Notes: generated by a model from the sequence alone, not told the origin. A stretch of DNA of 64,000 nucleotides from Stenotrophomonas sp. ZAC14D1_NAIMI4_1 (GCF_003086775.1 NZ_CP026001.1:310001-374000); one strand, 5' to 3'; shown: positions 16,880-25,886, counted from the stretch's first letter. Made by a program: numbers and translations.

Positions 16880-17176
16880 ATGGCCTGGTTGTCGCTGCTG
16901 CTGTTCCTGCCCTGGTTCCTGCTGCTGGGCAGCCTGTACTGGCTGTTCCCGCGCCAGCCGCGCACCGCGCGGCGGCGCCTGTTCGATACCACCACCCTGG
17001 TGCTGGCCTTCGCCCTGAGCATCGGCTCGATGCTGTGGGGCTATCACATCGGCCGCGTGCAGCCCCGCGCCGGACCGATCTGGCCGCAGGTGCTGGCCGT
17101 GTTGTATGCCTATGGCGCGTTCCTGGCGGTGCTGGTGCTGGCGTTGCTGCTGCGGCCACGCTGGCTGGAACGGTAG
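16880..17176 (+). CDS. small membrane protein of unknown function
   Basis: The 98-residue product has three hydrophobic segments (WLSLLLFLPWFLLLGSLYWLF, TTTLVLAFALSIGSMLWGYHI and VLAVLYAYGAFLAVLVLALLL) joined by basic loops. ATG at 16880 is chosen because GGAG lies at the right distance, within the codons of the upstream ATG at 16868. Its stop codon TAG (17174-17176) is the TAG of a SMAG GTAG foot, so the repeat abuts and ends the gene. No family is recognised. Confidence 0.65.
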   Translation: MAWLSLLLFLPWFLLLGSLYWLFPRQPRTARRRLFDTTTLVLAFALSIGSMLWGYHIGRVQPRAGPIWPQVLAVLYAYGAFLAVLVLALLLRPRWLER

Positions 17177-17300
17177 AGTCGACCGTTGGTCGACTGCTCT
17201 CCTGTCGGGCATCGCCAAATTCCGCGCTGCGCGCGAAGTCGACTGACAGTCGACTCTACCCGCCGCCGACCCGTCCACAACCGGCCAGCGGCCGGCACTA
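17173..17300. repeat. SMAG/REP cluster
   Basis: This cluster has three palindromes: GTAGAGTCGACC-GTT-GGTCGAC (17173-17194), its inverted partner GTCGACTGACAGTCGACTCTA (17238-17258), and a half-element of another type (GGCCAGCGGCCGGCACTAC, 17282-17300). The spacer of the first pair carries CTGCTCTCC and CGCGCTGCGCG, shared with the dimers at 20.1 and 42.1 kb. Confidence 0.87.
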
Positions 17301-17381
17301 CCCGACCAAAGCCGCATCGAACCGGGCCCGCGCTGGCGCCTACCATGGGGGTCTGTTCCTGATCCTGCCAGGTGCGTGCCG

Positions 17382-18314
17382 ATGACCGCCGATCCCAGCA
17401 TCCACACCATCGATACCGGCTTCCAGCGTCCCGACTTCGACGCCGCCTACCTCATCGTCGAAAACGGCCGTGCGGCGTTCGTCGACTGCGGCACCGGCCT
17501 GTCCGTGCCGGCCATGCTGCAGGCGCTGGCCGATGCCGGGCTGGGCGTGGAGGCGGTGGATTGGCTGCTGCTGACCCACGTGCACCTGGACCACGCCGGT
17601 GGTGCGGGCCTGCTGATGCAGCAGCTGCCCAATGCCAAGGCCGTGCTGCACCCCCGCGGTGCGCCGCACATGATCGACCCGACCCGGCTGATTGCCGGTG
17701 CCACCGCCGTCTATGGCGCCGAGGAAATCGCCCGCAGCTACGGCCGCATCGAAGCGATTCCCGAGGCCCGCGTGGTGGTGGCCGATGACGGCCACCGCAT
17801 CGACCTGGCGGGCCGCGAGCTGTTGCTGCTGCACACCCCGGGCCACGCGCAGCACCACTACTGCGTGTGGGATGCACGCAGCCGCAGCTGGTTCACCGGC
17901 GATACGTTCGGCATTTCCTACCGCGAGCTGGACAGCGCGCAGGGCGCCTTCATCTTCCCCACCTCCTCGCCGGTGCAGTTCGACCCGGAGGCGATGAAGG
18001 CCTCGATCCAGCGCATGCTGGGCTACGGCCCGCAGGCGATGTACCTGACTCACTACGGCCGCGTGCAGCAGGTCGAAAAGCTGGCCGGCGACCTGTTCGA
18101 GCAGATCGATGCGATGGCGGCGATCGGCCGCCAGTGCGATGGCCGCGCCGACCGCCACCGCTGCCTGCTGGCCGCGCTGCAGGCGCTGTACCTGGAACGC
18201 GCGCAGCAGCACGGCTGCGCACTGGACCAGGCCGCGGTGGCCGAGGTGCTGGCGATGGACATCGAGCTCAACGCGCAGGGCCTGGCGTGCTGGCTGGACC
18301 GCGCACGACGCTGA
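17382..18314 (+). CDS. metallo-beta-lactamase-fold hydrolase
   Basis: The MBL zinc motif THVHLDHAGG (HxHxDH) lies near residue 70. The later ligands are in LHTPGHAQHHYCVWD (His) and FTGDTFG (Asp). The N-terminal YLIVENGRAAFVDCGTG strand pair is typical. About 310 residues, with a helical C-terminal part that may be a substrate lid. AGGTG precedes the ATG; a GTG two codons upstream is less likely. The substrate is unknown; cyclic-nucleotide, lactone or glyoxalase-type thioester hydrolysis are all possible for this superfamily. Confidence 0.82.
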   Translation: MTADPSIHTIDTGFQRPDFDAAYLIVENGRAAFVDCGTGLSVPAMLQALADAGLGVEAVDWLLLTHVHLDHAGGAGLLMQQLPNAKAVLHPRGAPHMIDPTRLIAGATAVYGAEEIARSYGRIEAIPEARVVVADDGHRIDLAGRELLLLHTPGHAQHHYCVWDARSRSWFTGDTFGISYRELDSAQGAFIFPTSSPVQFDPEAMKASIQRMLGYGPQAMYLTHYGRVQQVEKLAGDLFEQIDAMAAIGRQCDGRADRHRCLLAALQALYLERAQQHGCALDQAAVAEVLAMDIELNAQGLACWLDRARR

Positions 18315-18386
18315 CCGGCACGGCTGCGCCGTGGTGTCACGACCACGTTACACTCTGGTGACTCCCCTTCCTGCCGTGGTATTGCC

Positions 18387-20048
18387 GTGAATCCGATGCG
18401 CGTGTTGCTGCTGTCGTCCTGCCTCTTCGTCGGGGGCCTGGCCCATGCGGCCAACGACCTGCCCGGCGGCGGCATCGATCCGCAGGCACTGTCGCGCCAC
18501 GTGCGGGTGCTGGCCTCGGACGAGTTCGAGGGCCGCGCACCGGCCAGCGCAGGCGAAGAACGCACCGTGCAGTACCTCATCGAGCAGTTCCGCAGCTACG
18601 GCCTGCAGCCCGGTGGTGCCGATGGCAGCTGGGTGCAGCCGGTGCCGCTGGTGCGTGCGCAGCTGGATGGCCCGGCCAAGGCCAGCCTGCAGCTGAAGAA
18701 GGGCAAGCGCACGCTGGCCAACGGCGTGGACGTGACGCTGCAGAGCCTGCAGCCGCGCAAGCGCGTGCAGATCAACAACGCGCCGCTGGTGTTCGTCGGC
18801 TACGGCATCGATGCACCCGAGCGCCAGTGGAACGATTACAAGGACGTGGACCTGCACGGCAAGATCGCCGTGGTGCTGATCAACGACGCTGATTTCGAAG
18901 CCGATGCACCGGGCGCGTTCGACGGCAAGGCAGTGACCTACTACGGCCGCTGGACCTACAAGTTCGAGGAAGCCGCACGCCGCGGCGCCGAGGGCGTGCT
19001 GATCGTGCACGAGACCGCGCCGGCCGCCTACGGCTGGGCCACGGTGAAGAGCTCGGGCACCTCGCCGCTGTTCGACATCGAACGCGGCCAGGCCGAAGCG
19101 ATGGCCCAGCACACGCCGCTGCGTGGCTGGATGCAGCGCGAACTGGCCGAGGCGATCTTCGCCGACGCGGGCCTGGATTTCGACGCCGAGAAGCGCAAGG
19201 CCATGCAGGCCGATTTCCGCCCGGTGGTGCTGGACAACGCGAAGCTGAGCGTGGATTTCGCACTGAAGCGCGAGCAGGTGGTGACCCGCAACGTGGTGGC
19301 CAAGCTGCCCGGTGGCGAGCATGGCGATGAGGCCGTGATCTTCTCGGCGCACTGGGATGCCTTCGGTATCGGCCAGCCCGATGCCAAGGGTGACCGCATC
19401 CGCCACGGGGCCATCGACAACGCCACCGGCGTGGCCACCGTGCTGGAACTGGGCCGCGTGTTCGCGGCCGGCCCGCAGCCGCAGCGCAGCCTGTACTTCG
19501 TGGCCCTGACTGCGGAGGAGAAGGGCCTGCTGGGTGCAAGCTACTACGCCGCGCACCCGCTGGCGCCGCTGGAAAAGACCGCCGCCGTGCTGAACATCGA
19601 AATGTTCAGCCCGGACGGTGCGACGCGTGACATCGCGTCGTGGGGCAAGGGCCGGGTGTCGCTGGAAGGCGACCTGGAACGCGTGGCCAAGGCCCGTGGC
19701 CGCAGCTACAGCCCCGACCCGAACCTGGAAGCGGGCTTCTTCTACCGCGCCGACCACTTCGCCTTCGCCCGCCTGGGCGTGCCGGCCATCACCATCGGCC
19801 CGGGCCTGGACAAGCTGGACGGCGGCGTCGAGGCCGGCCGCGCGCTGCGCGAGAAGTACTTCGCCGACTGCTACCACCAGGCCTGCGATGCCTGGACCCC
19901 GAGCTGGGACCCGGCTGGCCACGCTGCCGACACCCTGCTGGTCTACGACCTGGGCGCCGAGCTGGCCAACAGCCGCCGCTGGCCGCAGTGGGAGAAGGCG
20001 TCGGAATTCCACGGTGCCCGCGAGAAGAGCGACGCCGCCCGTCGTTGA
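18387..20048 (+). CDS. M28-family zinc aminopeptidase, exported
   Basis: This 553-residue protein starts with a signal peptide (MRVLLLSSCLFVGGLAHA, from ATG 18396; GTG 18387 adds three residues). It has a PA-type inserted domain (about 130-270, VFVGYGIDAPERQWNDYKDVDLHGKIAVVL) and the M28 core. Metal and catalytic motifs are HWDAFG, GAIDNATGVATVLELGR and LTAEEKGLLGASYYA, with a distal YRADHFAFARLG carrying the last His. It probably trims N-terminal residues from peptides in the periplasm or outside. A SMAG cluster follows 5 bp after the stop. Confidence 0.88.
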   Translation: MNPMRVLLLSSCLFVGGLAHAANDLPGGGIDPQALSRHVRVLASDEFEGRAPASAGEERTVQYLIEQFRSYGLQPGGADGSWVQPVPLVRAQLDGPAKASLQLKKGKRTLANGVDVTLQSLQPRKRVQINNAPLVFVGYGIDAPERQWNDYKDVDLHGKIAVVLINDADFEADAPGAFDGKAVTYYGRWTYKFEEAARRGAEGVLIVHETAPAAYGWATVKSSGTSPLFDIERGQAEAMAQHTPLRGWMQRELAEAIFADAGLDFDAEKRKAMQADFRPVVLDNAKLSVDFALKREQVVTRNVVAKLPGGEHGDEAVIFSAHWDAFGIGQPDAKGDRIRHGAIDNATGVATVLELGRVFAAGPQPQRSLYFVALTAEEKGLLGASYYAAHPLAPLEKTAAVLNIEMFSPDGATRDIASWGKGRVSLEGDLERVAKARGRSYSPDPNLEAGFFYRADHFAFARLGVPAITIGPGLDKLDGGVEAGRALREKYFADCYHQACDAWTPSWDPAGHAADTLLVYDLGAELANSRRWPQWEKASEFHGAREKSDAARR

Positions 20049-20052
20049 GGGG

Positions 20053-20222
20053 GTAGTGCCGGCCGCTGGCCGGCAATCCGGTGCGACGACAGAGGTAGAG
20101 TCGACCGTTGGTCGACTACCCGCGCAGCGCGGGGTTCTTGGCAGCCTGATCGAAGAGCAGTCGACTAACAGTCGACTCTACCGGTCGCCGGTCGCCGGTT
20201 GCCGGCCAGCGGCCGGCACTAC
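20053..20222. repeat. nested SMAG/REP cluster
   Basis: Four palindromes are nested. The outer pair (20053-20075 and 20200-20222) is of the TGCCGGCC type in inverted orientation. The inner pair (20095-20119 and 20159-20181) is of the GAGTCGACC type, also inverted. The spacer of the inner pair, read on the minus strand, again has CTGCTCTTC and CGCGCTGCGCG. The whole 170 bp can fold into one long branched hairpin between the convergent M28 and membrane-protein genes. Confidence 0.87.
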
Positions 20223-20572
20223 CGTCGCTGGCGCAACAGCCTCCACGCGCCCCAGCCGCTGGCAGCAAGCGCGGCCAGATAGCACGCCACCATCGTGCGC
20301 ATGCCCATCGGGTGCAGTTGCCCGCCGCGCGGGTGGGTACTCATCGCCAGGGAGCTGTGGCCGCTGCCCAGGTCCACCGCCAGCTGCAGCGCCAGCGCGG
20401 CACCGAACACCAGCAATGCCACCCCGAAGCCGATGCGCGGCCACGCGGCCTGCGCACTGGGGCGGCGCAGCAGCCAGGCCACTGCCGTGGCTGCGGCCAG
20501 CACCACCGCCATCCACATCAGCGGTGACGCCGGAGACGCAGCAGCCACCGGCATTGCACCGGTGGCTGCCAT
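20219..20572 (-). CDS. small membrane protein of unknown function
   Basis: The 117-residue product has about three hydrophobic segments (LMWMAVVLAAATAVAWLL, IGFGVALLVFGAALALQLAVDL and MVACYLAALAASGWGAW) and a His/Gly-containing loop (STHPRGGQLHPMG). It starts 13 bp after the stop of the symporter gene on the same strand, with TAAGG as its ribosome site, so it is likely co-transcribed. Its stop codon (20219-20221) is formed by the GTAG of a SMAG repeat. No family recognised. Confidence 0.6.
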   Translation of the reverse strand: MAATGAMPVAAASPASPLMWMAVVLAAATAVAWLLRRPSAQAAWPRIGFGVALLVFGAALALQLAVDLGSGHSSLAMSTHPRGGQLHPMGMRTMVACYLAALAASGWGAWRLLRQRR

Positions 20573-20585
20573 CAACACAGCGCCC

Positions 20586-21920
20586 TTACTTGCGGGTGCC
20601 GTCGAGCCAGTTCGGGCCCTTGTTGGTGAGGAAGAAGACATAGACCACCAACGATACCGCGATCGTGGCGGTGACGTAGATGGCGAACCAGTCAACGTGG
20701 CCGGTCTTCAGCGCGCCCTGGTACAGCAGCGGCGCGGTGCCACCGAACAGCGAGTTGGCCAGCGCATAGCCCAGGCCCACGCCCAGCGCACGGATGTGGG
20801 TGGGGAACAGTTCGGCCTTCACCACCGCGTTGATGGAGGTGTAGCCGGTGAGGATGACAAAGCCCAGCGCCAGGGTGAGGAAGGCGAGGGTGGCATCGTG
20901 CTGGTGCGGCAGCTGGGTGATCAGGTACCAGCTGTACAGCACGCCGCCCACGCCGAAGAACACCAGCAGGCTCTTGCGGCCGATGATGTCCGACAGCCAG
21001 CCACCGATCGGCTGCAGCACCATCAGGAACGTCAGCACGCCCAGGTTGACCAGGGTGGCGGTCATCGGATCATCGGCGGCGAAGGCGCTCTGGATCATCT
21101 TCGGGCCGTTCACCGAGTAGGTGTAGAAGGCAATGGTGCCGCCGGCGGTGATCAGGAAGCACAGCAGCAGCGGGCGCCACTGGTGCACGAACAGCTCGTA
21201 CATCGAGCCGGACTTCTTCGCCTTGCCTTCGCGTGCGGCCTCGATCGACGACTCTTCCATCGTCTCGTCCATGCCCCGGCGCAGCCAGAACACCACGACT
21301 GCGGCGATGCCACCGATGCCGAACGCGATGCGCCAGCCGAACTCGGAGATTTCCGGCTTGCCCCAGAAATTCAGCATCAGGAACAGCGTGAGCTGCGCCA
21401 GCACGTGGCCACCGACCAGGGTGACGTAGTGGAACGAGGACAGGAAGCCGCGGCGGCCGGGAATGGCAGCCTCGGACATGTAGGTGGCGCTGGCGCCGTA
21501 CTCGCCGCCGGTGGCAAAGCCCTGCAGCAGGCGCGCGAACAGCAGGATGATCGCCGCCCAGATGCCGATGCTGGCCGCCGTGGGCGTGATGGCGATGAGG
21601 AAGGAGCAGACGGCCATCAGGGTGACCGACACGGTAAGCGCCAGGCGGCGGCCGTGGCGGTCGGCGAAGCGGCCGAAGAACCAGGCGCCGATCGGGCGCA
21701 TCAGGAAGGTGGCGGCGAAGATCGCCCACACGTACATCGTGGAGTTCTTGTCTTCAGGCGAGAAGAACTGCGATTCGAAGTACACGGCGAACACCGAGTA
21801 CACGTAGACGTCATACCACTCCACCAGGTTGCCGGCGGAGCCTTTGAGGGTATTGGAGATCGAGCGGCGCAGCGCGGCGCCGTCGGTGCTGGGGACAGCA
21901 GGTTGGGACGTGGTGCTCAT
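20586..21920 (-). CDS. MHS-family (KgtP-like) metabolite:H+ symporter
   Basis: A 444-residue twelve-helix MFS protein of the metabolite:H+ symporter group. Diagnostic strings are GNLVEWYDVYVYSVFAVYF at the first helix, the MFS loop GRFADRHGRRLAL, RLLQGFATGGEYGASATYMSE, WRIAFGIGGIAAVVVFWLRR and HIRALGVGLGYALANSLFGGTAP. The resemblance is strongest to alpha-ketoglutarate permease, so a dicarboxylate or 2-oxoglutarate substrate is likely, though not proven. ATG at 21920 fits the family; the frame further upstream lacks a start signal. Confidence 0.88.
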   Translation of the reverse strand: MSTTSQPAVPSTDGAALRRSISNTLKGSAGNLVEWYDVYVYSVFAVYFESQFFSPEDKNSTMYVWAIFAATFLMRPIGAWFFGRFADRHGRRLALTVSVTLMAVCSFLIAITPTAASIGIWAAIILLFARLLQGFATGGEYGASATYMSEAAIPGRRGFLSSFHYVTLVGGHVLAQLTLFLMLNFWGKPEISEFGWRIAFGIGGIAAVVVFWLRRGMDETMEESSIEAAREGKAKKSGSMYELFVHQWRPLLLCFLITAGGTIAFYTYSVNGPKMIQSAFAADDPMTATLVNLGVLTFLMVLQPIGGWLSDIIGRKSLLVFFGVGGVLYSWYLITQLPHQHDATLAFLTLALGFVILTGYTSINAVVKAELFPTHIRALGVGLGYALANSLFGGTAPLLYQGALKTGHVDWFAIYVTATIAVSLVVYVFFLTNKGPNWLDGTRK

Positions 21921-22142
21921 CTGGGTGAGGATCCTCGATGCGGTGCTTCCATGCGGGAAAGATCGGTGCCAGGGGCGCGCGTGGGCGCTGCCAGCCAGCC
22001 TCCTAGGTACTGCATCCCACGTCAACGCCGGGTGCCGGAGGGGCGGGCAGGGCATGGGGACCGCACAGGGTGACAGCGTGAGGGGGAAGGGACCATAGCT
22101 AGATCGTCGTACGCGGTGGTCCCCATTTGTCACATGATCGAC

Positions 22143-23264
22143 TCAATGAAGCGCTGAAGCCGAACCGTCGATCGGAGAAACGATGGCGTCTCTGAAGTTT
22201 CTCCTGGCCCAGGTCCTCAAAATGGCTGCACTCGCTGCCAGAAGTACCACCGACACCAGAAGCTGCCACTTCGGCACATCCACGTAGAGCAGGCGGATCG
22301 GCATTGCCGCCATTGAAGTGAACGGAAAGAGCGACATGGCCTGCATGAATAGGCCCTCCGGGGCCTTTAGCCCGCCAAAGCCGATCATGATCATGGTCAA
22401 AGGAAAGGCTGCGAGGGTGTTGCGGAATGCTGAATGGGGTGACCGGATTGCGGTAGCGCACGCGGCAAAGAACCAGTTCCACAGCATCAGGCCCAGGAAA
22501 CAGAATGCCAACAGGCCAACTACGAGGCCCCAACTCCGGCCGGAAATGTCTGCGAACATACTGGTCGATTCCGACATGAGCATCCAGGCAAAAGCCGCGT
22601 AAACGCCATAGATTGTGATCGTCTTCATTCCATGGCAGATCGACGCTGCAACTTTGCAGTCGAGCCAGAAGCCCGGCGGAGAGGCACTGAGGATCATTTC
22701 TGTCACATGAGCAAAGCGCTCACTGAGCAAGCCCTGAAACAACATGCCCAGGCAACCGAGAATGGCAAGTGTGGTCAGTACAACCATGCTGATCGAAATA
22801 GCGGTGAGTGATGAGTTCGGGAGAGCCGGTACTCCGAAGAGATCCACTACCCTGAGTGATGCCGGTGACTCAGCATGCCGCAGCTGGTCGGCGGAAACTC
22901 CGAGAGCCTGAAGCGAGTGCTGACGATGAAGCGAATCGAGGCTGTGTTGCAACTCCGCAATCCAGCCCGGCGCCTGTGCGATTCGGAGTACGTAGTCACC
23001 GGACTCCATCGATAGCGTTGGCTGTCCATTAGTGGCGGTATCGCCCTTGGTGTTGGCGAATTGGAAGCGTCCCTCATTCATTCCGGCCACCGGAGTTCCT
23101 CCGGCAGAAATCTGGATGGTGGTCGCGGCCTCCTTCGCCAGAATGGCGTCGCCTCCCAGTTTCACCAAAGCAATCACTGCCAGCAGGAGCAGACCAACCA
23201 GCTCGCCTCGAATATCCAGGTGCCGTCTGAACTCAAAGCCGCTGACCCTGGCGTAGTGGCTCAT
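22143..23264 (-). CDS. ABC-2-type transporter permease of the peptide-like cassette
   Basis: This is the last gene of a six-gene minus-strand set. It is a 373-residue membrane protein with an N-terminal helix (GELVGLLLLAVIALVKLGG), a periplasmic domain of about 130 residues and then five or six helices (SSLTAISISMVVLTTLAILGCLGMLF, TITIYGVYAAFAWML, WGLVVGLLAFCFLGLMLW). The layout matches NatB/ABC-2 permeases with a long first extracytoplasmic loop. ATG at 23264 overlaps the ATPase stop (ATGA); in-frame ATGs at 23270 and 23285 are possible. The GC content is visibly below that of the backbone. Confidence 0.78.
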   Translation of the reverse strand: MSHYARVSGFEFRRHLDIRGELVGLLLLAVIALVKLGGDAILAKEAATTIQISAGGTPVAGMNEGRFQFANTKGDTATNGQPTLSMESGDYVLRIAQAPGWIAELQHSLDSLHRQHSLQALGVSADQLRHAESPASLRVVDLFGVPALPNSSLTAISISMVVLTTLAILGCLGMLFQGLLSERFAHVTEMILSASPPGFWLDCKVAASICHGMKTITIYGVYAAFAWMLMSESTSMFADISGRSWGLVVGLLAFCFLGLMLWNWFFAACATAIRSPHSAFRNTLAAFPLTMIMIGFGGLKAPEGLFMQAMSLFPFTSMAAMPIRLLYVDVPKWQLLVSVVLLAASAAILRTWARRNFRDAIVSPIDGSASALH

Positions 23265-23998
23265 GCGCATGCTCTGTCCTCCCATGACGTCGATGCCTGT
23301 GACGGGGGATCGCCGGTGTCATCCCGGTGATGAGCGCCCGCGGGCAGATGAAGGTCCTCAGCTTTGGCAGGCTGGAGTTGCGCGTTCTTGAGCACCAGGA
23401 TCCTTCCACAGAATCGCTGCAGAAGTTCAATGTGATGCGCTGAAAGGACCACCGCTGCGCCTTGACGCGCTGCGGCCGAGATCAGGTCGACGACCGCAAC
23501 CTGATTGGCCGGATCCAGTCCTGAAAAAGGCTCATCCAGTACAAGTACCTTCGGTGAATGAAGCATGCAGGCTGCAACCTGAAGCTTCTGCAGGTTGCCC
23601 TTTGACAGGCTGGAAACCCGGTGTGAAGCACGATCTAGAAGCCCGATCTTGCCCAGCCAAAGGTCACGTGCGCGGACAGCATCCGACCTCGTCATGCCTC
23701 TCATGGCAGACCAGAACTCCAGTGACCGGCCAACGGTAACCTCGGGGAACAGGCTCCGGGACTCTGGAAGATAGCCGATGTCACACCATGGCGCCCGCGC
23801 TCCGTTTTCACTCCCAGCAACTGAGACGACGCCGGAATCGGCCGGGATGAGGTTGCAGAGGACGCGGAACAGCGTCGTCTTGCCGACACCATTGGCCCCT
23901 ATGATTCCGACGATTTGTCCAGCATCGACCTGCATTTCCAGGCCATGCAGGACTACGCGTGATCCGTAATTTTTGCAAAGGCGTTCAGCGTGCAGCAT
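23261..23998 (-). CDS. ABC transporter ATPase of the peptide-like cassette
   Basis: A 245-residue nucleotide-binding subunit with Walker A GANGVGKTT, signature LSKGNLQKLQ (a diverged LSGGQ), Walker B VLVLDEP and switch His in LSAHHIELL. It is of the NatA/CcmA-like ABC-2 exporter type. GGGAG lies just before the ATG at 23998. The gene overlaps the preceding HEAT-repeat gene by 14 bp and the permease by 4 bp, so the exporter is made together with the upstream proteins, presumably to export a product or confer self-protection. Functional partnership is inferred. Confidence 0.85.
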   Translation of the reverse strand: MLHAERLCKNYGSRVVLHGLEMQVDAGQIVGIIGANGVGKTTLFRVLCNLIPADSGVVSVAGSENGARAPWCDIGYLPESRSLFPEVTVGRSLEFWSAMRGMTRSDAVRARDLWLGKIGLLDRASHRVSSLSKGNLQKLQVAACMLHSPKVLVLDEPFSGLDPANQVAVVDLISAAARQGAAVVLSAHHIELLQRFCGRILVLKNAQLQPAKAEDLHLPAGAHHRDDTGDPPSQASTSWEDRACA

Positions 23999-24911
23999 CT
24001 GAGGCTCCCTTCTCAATTCTCTCGGCAATTTGACGAGCCCTAGATTGCATGAAACGGCTGTGACGGTTCTCCACCATTGCGATCAACTGCATTGATGCCT
24101 CATGGCTGCGAGAATTTGCGACCAGTGCCTCCAAGGCAGCCATACGTACACGCTCCATTGGATGACATCGGAACACGTCTCTCAGCAGCTGCTGCGCCTC
24201 TCCATCCGCATCTCCGGCGGCAATCATGAACAGGGCGGATGCATTGGACCGATTGATGATCTGTGAGATCGTCCCTGTGCCAGGTTCAAATTCATACTGA
24301 TCCATGGTTACGCTTCTCAGGGAGTGCTCCATGATGTTGATGCTCACAGAAAACTCATCGGGTGCCATTTGCTGGTGTACATCCCTGAATGCCCTGTACA
24401 GAAGCACATTTCCCTTTTTCAACCGCGAGCGTTCGGTGAAGCGAAGATCCACGTTCTCGCCAGGAATTCCAGCCACCGAGGCGTAGTCGTACTCAAAGTA
24501 GTCGCTTTCGTATCCAGGTCCCTGGTAGCCAACCGTCAGAAAGTTGAAATTGTGATCATGCGGAACACCGTAGAAGAACGCCTGGGGGCCGCTCGCAGCA
24601 AGAATTTCGTCATTCTTCCCGGGCCAGAAGCACGCACGAATGAAGTAGCTCTGACCTGAAGACTGGGGGGCGTGAAGCATGATGACCTGTGGTGTGTAGT
24701 CGTTGTCGACCTGGATTTCCTTCGAATCCTTGAGCTCGGCGCAAATGGCATCGCTGAGAAATGTGCGGTTGTTTCCAAGCCTCTTGAGCATGGGGGCCAC
24801 CGCCATCATCGAGTGTTGGTCACGTGGATCGAATGACGATTGATCGAGGTGCTCCACAAGATCTGTCAGCGTGATCGAATCTGTAGACGGGTCTAATATC
24901 TGGATGGGCAT
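23985..24911 (-). CDS. HEAT-repeat protein with cupin-like core (second of two)
   Basis: 308 residues, no signal peptide. The middle contains a cupin-like string GVPHDHNFNFLTVGYQGPGY (potential metal His at HDH), followed by YFEYDYASVAG, VDLRFTERSRLKKGNVLLYRA and DVHQQM. The C-terminal part (about 210-300) has two or three HEAT-type helix pairs (HPMERVRMAALEALVANSRSH, EASMQLIAMVENRHSRFM). It is related in layout to the upstream gene, from which it is separated by 7 bp. No known function; possibly an enzyme or binding partner acting on the small peptides of the locus. Confidence 0.68.
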   Translation of the reverse strand: MPIQILDPSTDSITLTDLVEHLDQSSFDPRDQHSMMAVAPMLKRLGNNRTFLSDAICAELKDSKEIQVDNDYTPQVIMLHAPQSSGQSYFIRACFWPGKNDEILAASGPQAFFYGVPHDHNFNFLTVGYQGPGYESDYFEYDYASVAGIPGENVDLRFTERSRLKKGNVLLYRAFRDVHQQMAPDEFSVSINIMEHSLRSVTMDQYEFEPGTGTISQIINRSNASALFMIAAGDADGEAQQLLRDVFRCHPMERVRMAALEALVANSRSHEASMQLIAMVENRHSRFMQSRARQIAERIEKGASDAAR

Positions 24912-24918
24912 GGAATTT

Positions 24919-25869
24919 TCATCCTTGTTCCATTGAACGGGCCGCGAGGCTTCTTATCTCATCACTCGGATCGCCTTCTCTCATCTCCGACAGGCGAGTA
25001 GATGCTGATTTGGGGTCGACCTGGTAAAGCGCCCGGAGGGCATTCCAGCGCACGAACGTCGTCGGATGGTGGGATAAATCAAGAAGCGAACTTGCAGCTC
25101 CGCTACCCCCTAGCTGGGCAAGTGCCGTAGCGATGAGCTGGAGGCGGGAGTCAGTGATACTGGCTGCTGTGCAGCCGACCAGTTGGCTGGTCCTGAGGGA
25201 GAAGTGCTTGGTTGCTTCACATCTCGGCTGCGCGGCGAGGCAAATGATCATCGACGTGGGCGCATCTCCTTTAAGCAGGCGCATTCCCTGTCTACCACCC
25301 TCTAGAAACACGAAATCTCCTGATTGGGAGTTCCCGCTGGAGGGAGGGCCAAGTGCTGGCGCCGCTGCATCGTCGCACTCAACGGAGAATGTCTGGTGGC
25401 TGACATGCTCTGTCTGCGCGAACAGCACCAGAGAGTCCATCCCGATGATCGTGATCCCTGTCTCGGTGTCACCCTCTGGAGCTGCAATGAGCTGACGTGG
25501 CGGCCTGTGCATGTAGTGAATCTGCACGTGCTCGTCCTTGTAGACGACCATCCCCGCTAGAGGTTGCTTGACGAAGAACCGCCCGGGCGTTGTGTAGAGC
25601 GCGCTCTCAAGATGGTTCTGGCACTCTCTGCCGAAGTGCTGCTTCAAAGTCGGCAGATCGAACTCCCGACAGATGGATAGCATCAACTTACGATTCATCG
25701 CGACGGTGCCGTCGCCGCGGATACATTTGCTCCAGCCACGAATTCGATTCGCTTGGCCTGTCGCTTCAAGTGCGCTGAGGAGTGAGGTATTCCTTCCATG
25801 AGCAGTCTTCAGTTTCTGAAGCTGGGAAGGATCATCAGCCAGGTCAAGCATTTGCCTCGGACGTTCCAT
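24919..25869 (-). CDS. HEAT-repeat protein with cupin-like core (first of two)
   Basis: A 316-residue protein, MERPRQMLDLADDPSQLQKL, begins at ATG 25869 with GGAGG upstream; the longer frame to 25938 would overlap the peptide gene and has no ribosome site. The central part (MVVYKDEHVQIHYMHRPPRQ, ITIIGMDSLVLFAQTEHVSHQTFSVE) resembles the middle of the next gene's product. It ends in HEAT-like helices (SSLLDLSHHPTTFVRWNALRALYQVDP, DEIRSLAARSM). The pair looks like diverged paralogues. The role is unknown. Confidence 0.65.
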   Translation of the reverse strand: MERPRQMLDLADDPSQLQKLKTAHGRNTSLLSALEATGQANRIRGWSKCIRGDGTVAMNRKLMLSICREFDLPTLKQHFGRECQNHLESALYTTPGRFFVKQPLAGMVVYKDEHVQIHYMHRPPRQLIAAPEGDTETGITIIGMDSLVLFAQTEHVSHQTFSVECDDAAAPALGPPSSGNSQSGDFVFLEGGRQGMRLLKGDAPTSMIICLAAQPRCEATKHFSLRTSQLVGCTAASITDSRLQLIATALAQLGGSGAASSLLDLSHHPTTFVRWNALRALYQVDPKSASTRLSEMREGDPSDEIRSLAARSMEQG

Positions 25870-25886
25870 GCCGCCTCCAGTGCGGT

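Noticed and set aside
14833..17022. 729-codon minus-strand frame antisense to trpS
   Set aside because: Shadow frame of a high-GC gene; the plus-strand trpS motifs are unequivocal.
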